Below are positions 1 to 8,058 of a stretch of 43,505 bases of DNA, piece after piece. A program made the position numbers and the translations under genes. The notes under the pieces were generated by a model. It had not been told where the DNA came from and did no database searches. It saw nothing but the letters and a program-made list of their open reading frames with translations. Every line of letters starts with the position of its first letter. Position 1 is the stretch's first letter. Source of the DNA: JBAZWE01 sp041658605 (lineage in GTDB: Bacteria; Actinomycetota; Thermoleophilia; BMS3ABIN01); assembly GCA_041658605.1 (NCBI GenBank), contig JBAZZU010000019.1:1-43505 (forward strand), given 5' to 3'.

Positions 1-2
1 AC

Positions 3-494
3 GGACCCGTAGAAGTAGTGACTTGCGTCGGAGCCATCACAGACGGCGCCTGCACCGATGTCGGACCCGCCAACAACAAGGCAATCGCCTCCCAGCGCGT
101 CCTCTGGGGCCCATCCTTCGAGGAAGTACCGGGCTCTCCGAAGTCGACGCTCGGCGGCGACTACCACTGGACCTGGTATGACCAGTTCGACGCCGGCACC
201 TACGACTGGATACATATCATCAATACCACTGGTTCGCAGATCTATTATCAGATAACGGTAGGTGGGGTACCCCCATCACCTGTTGTCGAAGGCGCCGCCT
301 CCGGTACCATACCCGCCAACGACCTGGTCCACCCCCGCTTCCTCAAGCGCGGCGGCCCCGTGGAGGTCAAATCATGCAGTGTCGCCTTCGTCAGCGGCAA
401 CTGCCCCGACGTCACTCCTCCACCCGTCATGACCTCCCAGCGTGTCCTCTGGCACGGCTACTTCAACGAGGTGCTGGGGACAGTGCTGAACTGA
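3..494 (+). CDS. C-terminal part of a tandem-repeat protein (5' end outside window)
   Basis: The reading frame is open from the left edge, so the gene starts upstream of the window. The segment GPVEV..C...C.DV...SQRVLW occurs twice, beginning at bases 3 and 354, which gives a repeat period of 117 codons. Each unit has a Cys pair (residues 8 and 17 of the unit), a SQRVLW...F.EV motif, and an aromatic stretch rich in Trp and Tyr (DYHWTWYDQF, YDWIHIIN). The second unit breaks off shortly after SQRVLW and the protein ends at TGA 492-494. I do not recognise the family. The Cys pairs, aromatic beta-type pattern and Pro-rich linkers suggest an extracellular, surface or adhesin-like protein, but the signal peptide would lie outside the window. 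A terminator follows directly. Confidence 0.6.
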   Translation, partial: GPVEVVTCVGAITDGACTDVGPANNKAIASQRVLWGPSFEEVPGSPKSTLGGDYHWTWYDQFDAGTYDWIHIINTTGSQIYYQITVGGVPPSPVVEGAASGTIPANDLVHPRFLKRGGPVEVKSCSVAFVSGNCPDVTPPPVMTSQRVLWHGYFNEVLGTVLN

Positions 495-510
495 CAGATC
501 ATAATCAGCA

Positions 511-546
511 AAGCGGCGTGGGAAGTTATCCGCGCCGCTTTTTTTT
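511..546 (+). terminator. Intrinsic terminator
   Basis: The arms AAGCGGCG (511-518) and CGCCGCTT (533-540) pair perfectly around a 14-nt loop and run into eight T residues (539-546). It lies 17 nt after the stop of the repeat protein and ends that transcription unit. Confidence 0.85.
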
Positions 547-561
547 ATGCTGTCCCACAGA

Positions 562-635
562 AGCCGGGGGAGGTATGTTCCGCCGGAACGTTTGTCGAAG
601 ACCCCAAGTGGAGGCGGAACATACCTCGCCCGGCT
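562..635. repeat. Long inverted repeat (23-bp arms)
   Basis: Arms 562-584 and 613-635 pair over 23 positions with one mismatch (G569/G628); the inner 14 bp (AGGTATGTTCCGCC and its complement) are perfect. The loop is 28 nt (585-612). There is no T-run, so it is not a standard terminator, and no second copy was found in the window. It lies between a terminator and the comEB leader. It may be a REP/MITE-like element or a structured RNA. Confidence 0.75.
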
Positions 636-712
636 ACACCCCCCGTCCCTTGCAAAACCACCCCCATACCGATACCCTTGATACCAGCCTATTCAACCGC
701 GAGAGGCTTAAT

Positions 713-1216
713 ATGGACAGCAACAAGCCAAAAAAAGAAACGCTCTCCGCGGTCCCCGACAGTCCGAAAATCACGCGTCCTTCCTGGGATGAATACTTCT
801 TCCAGATTGCCCAGCAGGTAGCCACGAGGTCGACTTGCATGCGGCGGCAGGTGGGCGCGGTTCTGGTCAAGGACAAGCGGTTACTTTCAACCGGTTACAA
901 CGGGGCTCCGCGTGGCATCAGTCACTGCATCGACGCCGGCTGCCTGCGTGAGCAGCTCAAAGTGCCCTCTGGCGAGCGGCACGAGCTCTGCCGTGCGCTG
1001 CACGCCGAGCAGAACGCGATTGCGCAGGCGGCATTGCACGGGGTCAAGATCGAGGGCTCGACGCTCTACTGCACCCATCAGCCCTGCGTGCTGTGCGCCA
1101 AGATGATCATCAACGCCGGCATTGTGGAAGTATATTTCGATGAGGGCTATCCAGACGAGCTGGCCACGGGTTTCTTCGCCGAAGCCGGCATCAGGCTGCA
1201 CCGGATGGGAGTCTAG
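713..1216 (+). CDS. comEB: Deoxycytidylate (dCMP) deaminase
   Basis: This protein deaminates dCMP to dUMP, feeding thymidylate synthesis in the cytoplasm. It has 167 residues and belongs to the zinc-dependent cytidine/deoxycytidylate deaminase family. The HAE motif (H97, E99) supplies one zinc ligand and the proton shuttle, and PCVLC (124-128) supplies two Cys ligands. The block CMRRQVGAVLV and the loop containing C72, C77 and H90 are typical of dCMP deaminases. ATG 713 is chosen because GAGAGG lies 6 nt upstream at 701-706 and the conserved domain begins about 20 residues later. The next gene starts at the base after the stop codon, so the two are probably co-transcribed. comEB, wecA and the ATP synthase operon are neighbours in many Gram-positive and actinobacterial genomes. 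Confidence 0.93.
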   Translation: MDSNKPKKETLSAVPDSPKITRPSWDEYFFQIAQQVATRSTCMRRQVGAVLVKDKRLLSTGYNGAPRGISHCIDAGCLREQLKVPSGERHELCRALHAEQNAIAQAALHGVKIEGSTLYCTHQPCVLCAKMIINAGIVEVYFDEGYPDELATGFFAEAGIRLHRMGV

Positions 1217-2296
1217 TTGACCGACCTGGCTACCGTCCTGGGGTTTGTCCTCCAGGACTGGGTCGCGGCTATCGTCGCCTTTTTCGTCGCCGCGGCAATC
1301 GTATTCGCAATCACGCCCACGGTGGGCAACATCGCCCGCAGGATGGGCGCGATGGACGAGCCCGACGCGCGCAAGATCCACGAGGACCCGGTCCCGCGCC
1401 TGGGCGGGCTTGCCATCTACTTCGGCTTCATCATACCTGCGCTGCTATTTCTTCCATTGACAAATGAGATGAAAGGTGTGCTGGTCGGCGCCTCGGTCAT
1501 CACACTCTTCGGCGCCGTCGACGACTTCCATGGCACCGGTCCGCTGGTAAAGTTCGCCGGCCAGTTCCTCGCGGCCGGCTGTCTTATCTGGTACGGCGTC
1601 AAGATCGACTATTTCAGCCTGCCGTTCATTGGAACCGTGGATCTCTCTCCTGCCCTGGCGATCCCCCTGACCATGTTATGGGTCGTCACAGTTGTCAACA
1701 TCGTTAACTTCATCGACGGCATGGACGGGCTGGCCGCCGGCGTCTGCGCCATCGCCGCCGGCACCTTCTCGATCATCGCCATCTCGATGGGAAGGCCCGA
1801 TGCCGGCATCCTCGCCGCAATCCTCGCGGGCACCACACTGGGATTCCTCAGGCACAACTTCTTCCCGGCGTCGATCTTCATGGGCGACTCCGGCTCGATG
1901 CTGCTGGGGTTCGTGCTCGCCGCGGTGACAGTGCACGGCGTCCTCAAGAGCGTTGCCGCCGTGACGCTGGTTATCCCGTTGCTGATCATGGGCGTGCCGA
2001 TCTTCGACCTCTCGCTGACGATTCTCAGGCGCATGAAGAACCACCAGAACATCTTCCAGCCGGACCGCGGGCACCTGCACCACCGGCTTTTCAACATAGG
2101 CTTCTCCCAGCGGAAGGCCGTTCTCGTCCTTTATGCCTGGTGCACGATGATGAGCTCACTGGCGCTCTCGATGCGGTTCGCTCCCGGATTTGTCACGATC
2201 ATACTCGGCGGCCTGGTCATCGGTGTCAGCCTCTACCTGATATATCTGCTGGATATCCTGCAGGTCCGCAGCCGCCGCGGCATTGATATGAGATAA
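1217..2296 (+). CDS. wecA: Undecaprenyl-phosphate N-acetylglucosaminyl 1-phosphate transferase (WecA/TagO/MraY family)
   Basis: This polytopic membrane enzyme transfers a sugar 1-phosphate, usually GlcNAc-1-P from UDP-GlcNAc, to undecaprenyl phosphate. That is the first step of teichoic acid, arabinogalactan or polysaccharide linker synthesis. Family motifs are visible in order: PRLGGLAIY near residue 60, DDFHGTG, NFIDGMDGLAAG, MGDSGSM, and HLHHRLFNIG. The HLHHRL form separates WecA/TagO from MraY. About ten hydrophobic segments span the 359 residues, the usual length. The start is TTG 1217, directly after the comEB stop, with GGGAG at 1207-1211 as its ribosome binding site inside comEB. The precise sugar substrate cannot be read from the sequence. 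Confidence 0.9.
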   Translation: MTDLATVLGFVLQDWVAAIVAFFVAAAIVFAITPTVGNIARRMGAMDEPDARKIHEDPVPRLGGLAIYFGFIIPALLFLPLTNEMKGVLVGASVITLFGAVDDFHGTGPLVKFAGQFLAAGCLIWYGVKIDYFSLPFIGTVDLSPALAIPLTMLWVVTVVNIVNFIDGMDGLAAGVCAIAAGTFSIIAISMGRPDAGILAAILAGTTLGFLRHNFFPASIFMGDSGSMLLGFVLAAVTVHGVLKSVAAVTLVIPLLIMGVPIFDLSLTILRRMKNHQNIFQPDRGHLHHRLFNIGFSQRKAVLVLYAWCTMMSSLALSMRFAPGFVTIILGGLVIGVSLYLIYLLDILQVRSRRGIDMR

Positions 2297-2419
2297 GCGG
2301 TAGTGCCATCTACGTCAGTTGCTATCTGATTTGCTTATTGGATATTTCACAGATTCGCGCTAGACGGAGCCCTCTTCTGAGATAAAATAAGCGCGCCCTG
2401 AAAATACCCCCCGGGGCTC

Positions 2420-2448
2420 TTGACTAATTTTTATCGCCGCGCTATGCT
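2420..2448 (+). promoter_or_regulatory. Sigma-70-type promoter of the ATP synthase operon
   Basis: TTGACT (2420-2425) is followed by exactly 17 nt and TATGCT (2443-2448). Transcription would begin around 2455, leaving about nine bases before the TTG start of atpZ at 2464, where no Shine-Dalgarno is visible. A second possible -10 (TAAAAT, 2383-2388) lies further upstream without a matching -35. Confidence 0.65.
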
Positions 2449-2463
2449 TACGCGGTTTTTAAT

Positions 2464-2679
2464 TTGGCTGACAAGAAGAAGGCAAAAACGAATGGTGGTC
2501 GAGGGGGGAGCTCTTTCGGCTGGGAGTGGATTACCTTCTACCTGGTCGGAGGGGTTGTACTCGGCACGTTCGGCGGGCTGGGTCTGGACTACCTTCTCCA
2601 CACCACACCGCTTTTCCTGATCGTGGGAGTTTTCTCGGGCTTCACCGCCGGACTCTATGGAATCTACAAGAGCTTGTGA
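2464..2679 (+). CDS. atpZ: ATP synthase accessory protein, AtpZ/AtpI family
   Basis: This is a 71-residue protein with a Lys/Arg-rich N terminus (residues 3-14) and two hydrophobic segments (about 22-42 and 48-68) joined by a short loop. The pattern GG..LG.FGGLGLDYLL....LFLI.G...G...G.Y matches the small F0F1-ATPase gene-1/AtpZ family encoded just before atpI/atpB. Family members are thought to help assemble the rotor ring or to act as Mg/Ca transport partners. TTG 2464 is the only sensible start; it lies very close to the inferred transcription start and has no clear ribosome binding site, so translation may be almost leaderless. Confidence 0.8.
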   Translation: MADKKKAKTNGGRGGSSFGWEWITFYLVGGVVLGTFGGLGLDYLLHTTPLFLIVGVFSGFTAGLYGIYKSL

Positions 2680-2727
2680 GTTTTTCGCACTCAAATTGAG
2701 ACATGGGAGGCACCGATCACAGGTAAG

Positions 2728-3099
2728 TTGACATCGCTGATGATGGTTTTTCTTGCGGCGGGCGTCGTAGCCGGTATGTTATATCGTCCCCTGCTCGTGC
2801 CGTGGCTGCTCGCCTCCGGCCTTTTCATCGTCAATTATTTCGTCTCGATGCTCTTCATGAACGCCGCGACGAAACTCAAGACCAGCGCCGCGGCTGGTGT
2901 CGCCGTGATGAGCTTCTTCCTGCGCTTCGGTCTCCTGGCGATCGCACTGGTAACAGTCGCGCTGACGCTGCCTGATGAATTCCTGGTCACGGCGATCTGC
3001 TTTCTTGTCGTATATACGCTTTTCATGGGAGTGGAGATCGCGGTCGGTCTCAAGGGCCGCGCCATCTCGAATCCTCCGGCAACGGGAGGTGAGCTGTGA
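2728..3099 (+). CDS. atpI: ATP synthase subunit I (AtpI-like)
   Basis: This 123-residue membrane protein has four hydrophobic segments and lies between atpZ and atpB, the normal place for AtpI, an assembly factor for the c-ring. Sequence conservation in this family is weak, so the call rests on size, topology and position. TTG 2728 is the first usual start, but the only good Shine-Dalgarno, GGGAGG at 2705-2710, is 17 nt away from it. The same site is 5 nt from an in-frame ATC at 2716, so the true start may be ATC (codons ATC ACA GGT AAG TTG). The stop codon overlaps the GTG start of atpB by 4 nt, implying translational coupling. Confidence 0.75.
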   Translation: MTSLMMVFLAAGVVAGMLYRPLLVPWLLASGLFIVNYFVSMLFMNAATKLKTSAAAGVAVMSFFLRFGLLAIALVTVALTLPDEFLVTAICFLVVYTLFMGVEIAVGLKGRAISNPPATGGEL

Positions 3100-3929
3100 G
3101 CGAAGCTGAGGGCGGCTTTACACCAACAGAGGAATTTGAACTGGCCATCGAGCCGCTGACTTTCGGCGGCAAGACGCTTGAGTTTCATGTTGGCCCCATA
3201 GACATGTCCATCAGCAAGGCTGTTGTCTATCTCTGGATTGCCGCCATAATCGTGGGTGCCCTTTGTTTCATCATCGCCCGGAGGGCCAGGGTCCTGCCGA
3301 CACGCAAGCAGCTGGCATTCGAGGCCATCTACGAATACGTCCGCGACAACCTGGTCGGCGCGGTGATGCACGGCAAGATCGCTGTCGCCTGGTTCCCGTA
3401 CATCCTTTCCCTGTTCCTTTTCGTACTTGTCAGCAACCTGATAGGCCTGGTGCCTTTCTTCCTGGGCTTTGACCATCGCGGTATTCCAACGATCGCCACC
3501 TACGCCGCCACTTCGAACATCAATGTTACCGTGGCGCTGGCGTTCCTGACCTTCATGTTCACGCATGTTTCGGGTATCAGGGCCAACGGCCCGATCGGCT
3601 ATTTCAAGGGCTGGGTGCCGGGCACGGCGCCGGCGGTGCTGAAGCCGGTCCTGTTTCTTATCCATACCGTCAGTGAGGTCTTCCGTCTTGTATCGCTGGG
3701 CGTAAGGCTTTTTGCCAATCTGCTGGCCGGCCACATAATGATCCTGGTGTTTTATTCACTGATCTTCATGCTGTCCTCGGTAACCATGATTGTTATCCTG
3801 GCGCCAATCATTGAAATGGGTGTTCTCGCCGTCAGCGGCTTCGAGATTTTTGTGGCAGCCATCCAGGCTTATATTTTCGCGATTTTGTCAGCGGTCTACA
3901 TCGGCGGCGCGATCCAGCAGGAACATTAG
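3096..3929 (+). CDS. atpB: F0F1 ATP synthase subunit a
   Basis: This is the stator subunit that forms the proton half-channels beside the c-ring in the membrane. It is 277 residues long with a hydrophilic N terminus (1-45) and five to six membrane segments. The conserved block LGVRLFANLLAGH (about residues 202-214) carries the essential Arg that faces the c-subunit carboxylate, and the last segment has the typical FVAAIQAYIFAILS pattern. The GTG start at 3096 overlaps the atpI stop (GTGA). The protein is complete and ordinary for the family. Confidence 0.95.
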   Translation: MSEAEGGFTPTEEFELAIEPLTFGGKTLEFHVGPIDMSISKAVVYLWIAAIIVGALCFIIARRARVLPTRKQLAFEAIYEYVRDNLVGAVMHGKIAVAWFPYILSLFLFVLVSNLIGLVPFFLGFDHRGIPTIATYAATSNINVTVALAFLTFMFTHVSGIRANGPIGYFKGWVPGTAPAVLKPVLFLIHTVSEVFRLVSLGVRLFANLLAGHIMILVFYSLIFMLSSVTMIVILAPIIEMGVLAVSGFEIFVAAIQAYIFAILSAVYIGGAIQQEH

Positions 3930-3990
3930 GCAAAGGTCGCGGGCTTAAATTTTGTATCTGTCATCTTGAAAGTTGAAGGGAGGGAATTTC

Positions 3991-4224
3991 ATGGAAAATA
4001 AAGCAATGGCTCTCCTGGCCGCCGGTATCTCCATGGGTATTGGCGCCTTGGGCCCAGGCATCGGCATCGGCTATCTCGTCGGCAAAAGCGTCGAAGGTAT
4101 CGCGAGGCAGCCGGAGGCTTCAGGCGACATCCGGACCACAATGTTCATCGGTATCGGTGTCACCGAGGCGGTCGCCCTGTACGCCCTGGTTATTTCAATT
4201 CTGCTTATTTTTGTAGCTAAATAA
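3991..4224 (+). CDS. atpE: F0F1 ATP synthase subunit c
   Basis: This 77-residue proteolipid forms two transmembrane helices and assembles into the rotor ring. The polar loop ARQPEA and the glycine pattern GIGALGPGIGIG are diagnostic, and the ion-binding Glu sits in VTEAVALY. Two of the residues used by sodium-type rings are absent: the Gln after GPG.G is Ile here, and the residue after the Glu is Ala rather than Ser. The ring therefore looks proton-coupled (inference from the known sodium motif). ATG 3991 is preferred over the in-frame ATG at 3973 because GGGAGGG lies just upstream of it. Confidence 0.95.
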   Translation: MENKAMALLAAGISMGIGALGPGIGIGYLVGKSVEGIARQPEASGDIRTTMFIGIGVTEAVALYALVISILLIFVAK

Positions 4225-4232
4225 TGTACGGC

Positions 4233-4247
4233 CTGGCGTAAAGCCAG
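4233..4247 (+). other. Short intercistronic hairpin between atpE and atpF
   Basis: CTGGC (4233-4237) and GCCAG (4243-4247) pair around GTAAA in the 102-nt gap after atpE. There is no T-run. It may stabilise the upstream message, which would suit the high copy need for subunit c, but this is only a possibility. Confidence 0.3.
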
Positions 4248-4326
4248 CTTTGCGGGCTGCGGTGCGGTATTTTTGCTTCCGTGTCCCCGGTACAAGGCCG
4301 TTTCGGGAGGTGCTTAACTTAACAAG

Positions 4327-4833
4327 ATGATAAATCCTGAACCCGGATTAGCGATTTGGACCATCGTTACCTTCTTGATTTTGTTCTTTTTTCTCAAGAA
4401 GTTCGCATTTGGTCCAATCCAGAACATGATCGACAAAAGACGTGACGCGATCGAGGCGAGCATAAAGGCCGCCGAGGCCACGCGCATCGAAGCCGAACGT
4501 CTGCTTGCCGAGTATCGCGAGACCATCGCCAAAGCCAAGCACGAGGCTGAGGAGATAATCGATCGCGCTCACAAGGTGGGCGAAAGCACCAAAACCGAAA
4601 TCGTCGGCGAGGCGAGGGAGCAGGCGCACAAGGAAGTCGAAGACGCCCGCGCCCAGATCCAGCGTGAGACCAGGAAGGCGATCCAGGAGATCAAGGATCA
4701 GGTCGCCGATCTCACCATAATGGCGGCAGGCAAGGTCACCGCCATGAGCATGAACAAAGAGGATCACCTGCGCCTTGTTGACGAAGCCCTGTCCGAAGTC
4801 GATTTCGACCAATTAGGCACCGGAGGTATGTAG
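4327..4833 (+). CDS. atpF: F0F1 ATP synthase subunit b
   Basis: This peripheral stalk subunit has one N-terminal membrane helix (about residues 8-28, IWTIVTFLILFFFLKKFAFG) followed by a long charged coiled coil, 168 residues in all. The helix-to-stalk junction FGPIQNMIDKRRDAI is typical. ATG 4327 fits homologue length, but the strong GGGAGG at 4305-4310 is 16 nt away. It is 7 nt from an in-frame CTT at 4318, so initiation may use CTT or a long spacing. The gap to atpH is only 2 nt. Confidence 0.93.
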   Translation: MINPEPGLAIWTIVTFLILFFFLKKFAFGPIQNMIDKRRDAIEASIKAAEATRIEAERLLAEYRETIAKAKHEAEEIIDRAHKVGESTKTEIVGEAREQAHKEVEDARAQIQRETRKAIQEIKDQVADLTIMAAGKVTAMSMNKEDHLRLVDEALSEVDFDQLGTGGM

Positions 4834-4835
4834 GC

Positions 4836-5408
4836 TTGGGCGATCAGCAGATAACGAATGTCTATGCCCGGGCTCTTTTCGAGGCCGCCCGCGATGCGGG
4901 CTCCCTTGAAGCCACCGGTTCCGATCTCGCGTCTTTCGTCGAGGCGATGCATGGTTCAAAGGATCTGACGGCGGTACTTTACAACCCCAGGATAAATTCT
5001 TTGACCAAGAAGAAGATCGTGGCCACCGTTACAGAGGGCGGCGACGCCATCTTCAGAAACGGCATCAACCTGATGATCGACAAACGGCATTCCGACCTGA
5101 TCATGGAACTCCATGACCAGTATCAGAAGCTGATGAAGCGGGAGAAGCAGCTGGTGGAGGTCGAAGTGACCTCGGCCATCGAGCTGCCGGAAGCGACGAG
5201 GGCAGGAATTCGGAAGAAGATCGAAGAATCGACCGGCAAGCAGGTCGAGATCAGGGAGACCGTTGACGCGGATATCCTTGGCGGGCTGGTTCTTAGATTT
5301 GGAGACGTTATCGTTGACGGAAGCCTCAAGGCGAAGCTGGAACAGCTGCGCGTCAGGCTCAACCAAGCCAATTTAGGGAGTGAGGATAGCTTTGAAACTG
5401 CGTCCTGA
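4836..5408 (+). CDS. atpH: F0F1 ATP synthase subunit delta
   Basis: This subunit clamps the peripheral stalk to the top of the F1 head. The 190-residue protein shows the family N terminus (YARALFEAA) and the C-terminal signature (ADILGGLVLRFGDVIVDGSLKAKL). The start is TTG 4836, with GGAGGT at 4822-4827 spaced 8 nt. The C-terminal tail overlaps the beginning of atpA by 17 nt if atpA starts at 5392. Confidence 0.93.
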   Translation: MGDQQITNVYARALFEAARDAGSLEATGSDLASFVEAMHGSKDLTAVLYNPRINSLTKKKIVATVTEGGDAIFRNGINLMIDKRHSDLIMELHDQYQKLMKREKQLVEVEVTSAIELPEATRAGIRKKIEESTGKQVEIRETVDADILGGLVLRFGDVIVDGSLKAKLEQLRVRLNQANLGSEDSFETAS

Positions 5409-6927
5409 AGAAATCACCGCGGTTCTCAAGAGCCAGATTGAGAACTACGAGGCTGAGATTGAAGTATCGGAGGTGGGCCGTGTCCTCGAAGTTGGAGACG
5501 GAATCGCCCGCATCCACGGCCTGGAAAACTGCATGGCATCTGAAATGCTTGAGCTTCCCCATGATGTGGTAGGCCTGGCGCTCAACCTCGAAGAGGACAA
5601 CGTCGGCGCCGTGCTCATGGGTGATGACGCCCTGATATCCGAGGGAGACCTGGTCAAGCGGAGCGGCAAGGTCATGAGCGTCCCGGTAGGCGAAGCGCTT
5701 ATCGGACGCGTCGTGAACGCCCTTGGGCGTCCCATAGACGACAAGGGCCCGATCGAGACCACCGAGTACCGTCCGGTGGAGTTCAAGGCTCCAGGCGTGC
5801 TTCAGCGTCAGCCGGTACGCGAACCGCTGCAGACGGGCATCAAGTCGATCGACTCGATGATCCCGATCGGCCGCGGCCAGCGCGAACTCATCATCGGTGA
5901 CCGCCGCACCGGCAAGACGGCCATCGCCGTCGACACCATCATCAACCAGAAGGGGCAGGATGTAATCTGCGTCTATGTCGCCATCGGCCAGAAAGCCTCC
6001 AACGTGGCAAGCGTCGTCGCCAAGCTGGAAGAGTCCGGCGCCATGGATTACACCATCGTCGTCATGGCCTCGGCTTCCGAGCGCGCGCCGCTGAAGTACC
6101 TGGCTCCGTTCGTCGGCAGCGCCATGGCCGAATATTTCTGCTACAAGGGACAGCATGCCTTATGCGTCTACGACGACCTTACCAAGCACGCCGACGCATA
6201 CCGGCAGATGTCACTGCTGCTGAGGCGACCGCCGGGACGCGAGGCGTATCCTGGTGACGTCTTCTACCTGCACTCCCGCCTGCTGGAGCGCGCCGTCAAA
6301 CTGCACGATGACCTCGGCAGCGGATCGATCACGGCCCTGCCGATCGTCGAGACGCAGGCCGGTGACGTATCCGCTTATATCCCGACTAACATCATCTCCA
6401 TCACCGATGGCCAGATATTCCTGGAGCCGGACCTCTTTTACTCCGGCGTCAGGCCTGCCATCAATGTTGGTATCTCGGTCAGCCGCGTAGGCGGCAACGC
6501 CCAGATCAAGGCCATGAAGAAAGTGGCCGGCAAGCTGCGTCTCGATATGGCCACGTATAACGAGCTGAAGGCGTTTGCGCAGTTCGGTTCCGAGCTGGAC
6601 GCCACAACACAGGCCCAGCTGGCCCGTGGAGAGCGCGTAGTGGTGGCGCTGAACCAGGGGCAGTACATGCCTATGCCGGTCGAGGAGCAGGTGGCTGTCA
6701 TCTTCGCGGCGACCCAGGGTTACCTGGATAAAATCGACGTCGATCGCGTGCCGGAGTTCAACTTGAGCCTGCGTGACCGCATGAAGAGCGACCACCAGGA
6801 CATCCTCGCGGCGATCCGCGACGAGAAGGATATCTCAGACGAGACCGACGCGAAATTGCGCGCGGCGATGGAGGCATTCCTGAAGGACTTCTCGCCCGAT
6901 CATGAAGAGCTGGGAGTAACAGCCTAG
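5392..6927 (+). CDS. atpA: F0F1 ATP synthase subunit alpha
   Basis: This is the non-catalytic nucleotide-binding subunit of the F1 hexamer, 511 residues. The N terminus KLRPEEITAVLKSQI, the P-loop GDRRTGKT (169-176), and the alpha-subunit signature around PAINVGISVSRVGG are all present. The start is TTG 5392 because homologues begin at this point and GTGAGG lies 6 nt upstream; a GTG at 5380 is in frame but would add four residues and destroy that spacing. Confidence 0.96.
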   Translation: MKLRPEEITAVLKSQIENYEAEIEVSEVGRVLEVGDGIARIHGLENCMASEMLELPHDVVGLALNLEEDNVGAVLMGDDALISEGDLVKRSGKVMSVPVGEALIGRVVNALGRPIDDKGPIETTEYRPVEFKAPGVLQRQPVREPLQTGIKSIDSMIPIGRGQRELIIGDRRTGKTAIAVDTIINQKGQDVICVYVAIGQKASNVASVVAKLEESGAMDYTIVVMASASERAPLKYLAPFVGSAMAEYFCYKGQHALCVYDDLTKHADAYRQMSLLLRRPPGREAYPGDVFYLHSRLLERAVKLHDDLGSGSITALPIVETQAGDVSAYIPTNIISITDGQIFLEPDLFYSGVRPAINVGISVSRVGGNAQIKAMKKVAGKLRLDMATYNELKAFAQFGSELDATTQAQLARGERVVVALNQGQYMPMPVEEQVAVIFAATQGYLDKIDVDRVPEFNLSLRDRMKSDHQDILAAIRDEKDISDETDAKLRAAMEAFLKDFSPDHEELGVTA

Positions 6928-6956
6928 CCTCGCGCTGGCTGACAGACAGGAAATAA

Positions 6957-7847
6957 TTGGCAAATATCAAGGACATATCGCGCCGGATCAAATCGGTGAA
7001 GAATACCCGCAAGACCACCAAGGCCATGGAGATGGTGGCGGGCGCCAGGCTCAGGCGAGCCCAGGCCCGCATCGAGTCTCTGCGTCCATACGCCGAGCGG
7101 ATGTTCGAGCTGATGCAGGATGTCTCCCGGGTCACCGAACACACGAGCCAGTTTCCGCTGCTCGAGGTGCGTGAGGAGATCAAAACGGTCGCGGTCGTGA
7201 TGCTTACCGGTGACCGCGGACTGGCCGGCGCTTTCAATTCCAACATCATCCGCCATGGCCTTCTCCTCGCCGAGGAGATGGAGGCGCAGGGACGGGACGT
7301 GGTCTGGTACATCGTCGGCAAGAAGGGCGTCGGCACCATGCGTTTCCGCGGTTTCAAGGCGAAGGAGTCGATCCAGGGGATAACCGACAGGCCCAAATAT
7401 ACGGACGCCTCCGATATCGCCCACCGGATTGTGACGGCATACATCGCGGGTGAGGTCGACCAGGTGCATCTTATATACAACCATTTCAAGTCGGCCGTCG
7501 AGCAGAAGGTGACCGAACAGATCCTCCTGCCGCTTGGTATGGAGCTGGTGGAGTCCGCGCCTGTCCCCGAGGAGGAGCGCAAGCTCCAGGGAGACTTCAT
7601 ATACGAGCCGGCATCGGAAGCCATCCTCGCCGAGCTGCTGCCAAGTTATGTAGACACGGGAATATACCGCGCGCTGCTGGAATCGACCGCCAGCGAGCAC
7701 GGGGCCCGCATGACCGCCATGCGCAACGCTTCGGAGAACGCGGAGGAGATGGTCGATAAGCTGACGCTGGAGATGAACAAGGCCAGGCAGGCCGCCATCA
7801 CCCAGGAGATCCTGGAAGTCGTGGGCGGCGCCGAGGCGCTGTCATAA
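6957..7847 (+). CDS. atpG: F0F1 ATP synthase subunit gamma
   Basis: This is the central shaft, with 296 residues. The N-terminal helix (DISRRIKSVKNTRKTTKAMEMVAGARLRRAQ) and the C-terminal signature (RMTAMRNASENAEEMV...N.ARQAAITQEILEVVGGAEAL) are both present. The start is TTG 6957 with AGGAAA 4-5 nt upstream. The gene is followed by 281 nt of repeats before atpD, whereas the other F1 genes are nearly contiguous. Confidence 0.95.
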   Translation: MANIKDISRRIKSVKNTRKTTKAMEMVAGARLRRAQARIESLRPYAERMFELMQDVSRVTEHTSQFPLLEVREEIKTVAVVMLTGDRGLAGAFNSNIIRHGLLLAEEMEAQGRDVVWYIVGKKGVGTMRFRGFKAKESIQGITDRPKYTDASDIAHRIVTAYIAGEVDQVHLIYNHFKSAVEQKVTEQILLPLGMELVESAPVPEEERKLQGDFIYEPASEAILAELLPSYVDTGIYRALLESTASEHGARMTAMRNASENAEEMVDKLTLEMNKARQAAITQEILEVVGGAEALS

Positions 7848-8058
7848 ATATGGGAAGAGCAGGGGACAGGCCGTTATTTGTCATTCATATGGGAAGAGCC
7901 GGACTGGCCGTTATTTGTCATTCTGAGCGAAGCGAAGAATCTGCTTTTAGAAGCAGATCCCTCGTCGCCTTTGGCTCCTCGGGATGACAACCGTTATCTT
8001 TGGCTCAGCAGGATGACAACCGTTTTTTTTGGCTCCTTAAGGATGACAACCTGAGCCA
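7848..8058. repeat. Composite repeat block between atpG and atpD
   Basis: Three kinds of repeat follow one another. First, two copies of a unit of about 36-39 nt beginning ATATGGGAAGAGC and ending GGCCGTTATTTGTCATT (7848-7886 and 7887-7922). Second, a REP-like stem: GTCATTCTGAGCGAAGCGAA (from 7917) continues into AATCTGCTT, which pairs with AAGCAGATCC, and the arm closes at GGGATGACAA (7981-7990). Third, three tandem 29-nt units starting TTTGGCTC and containing GGATGACAACC (near 7970, 7999 and 8028). The same GAGCGAAGCGA core recurs at 13921 and 38490. The block could form strong RNA structure inside the operon transcript. Confidence 0.85.

Noticed and set aside
2835..3734. 299-codon open frame on the minus strand
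   Set aside because: It is antisense to atpI and atpB and has no recognisable domain.
3991..4224. Sodium-driven ATP synthase
   Set aside because: The c-subunit lacks the Gln and the Ser/Thr next to the Glu that form the sodium site; a proton type is more likely.
7970..8058. Possible CRISPR array (three 29-nt units)
   Set aside because: The units are directly contiguous with no unique spacers and are related to the REP-like sequence beside them; no cas genes are present.
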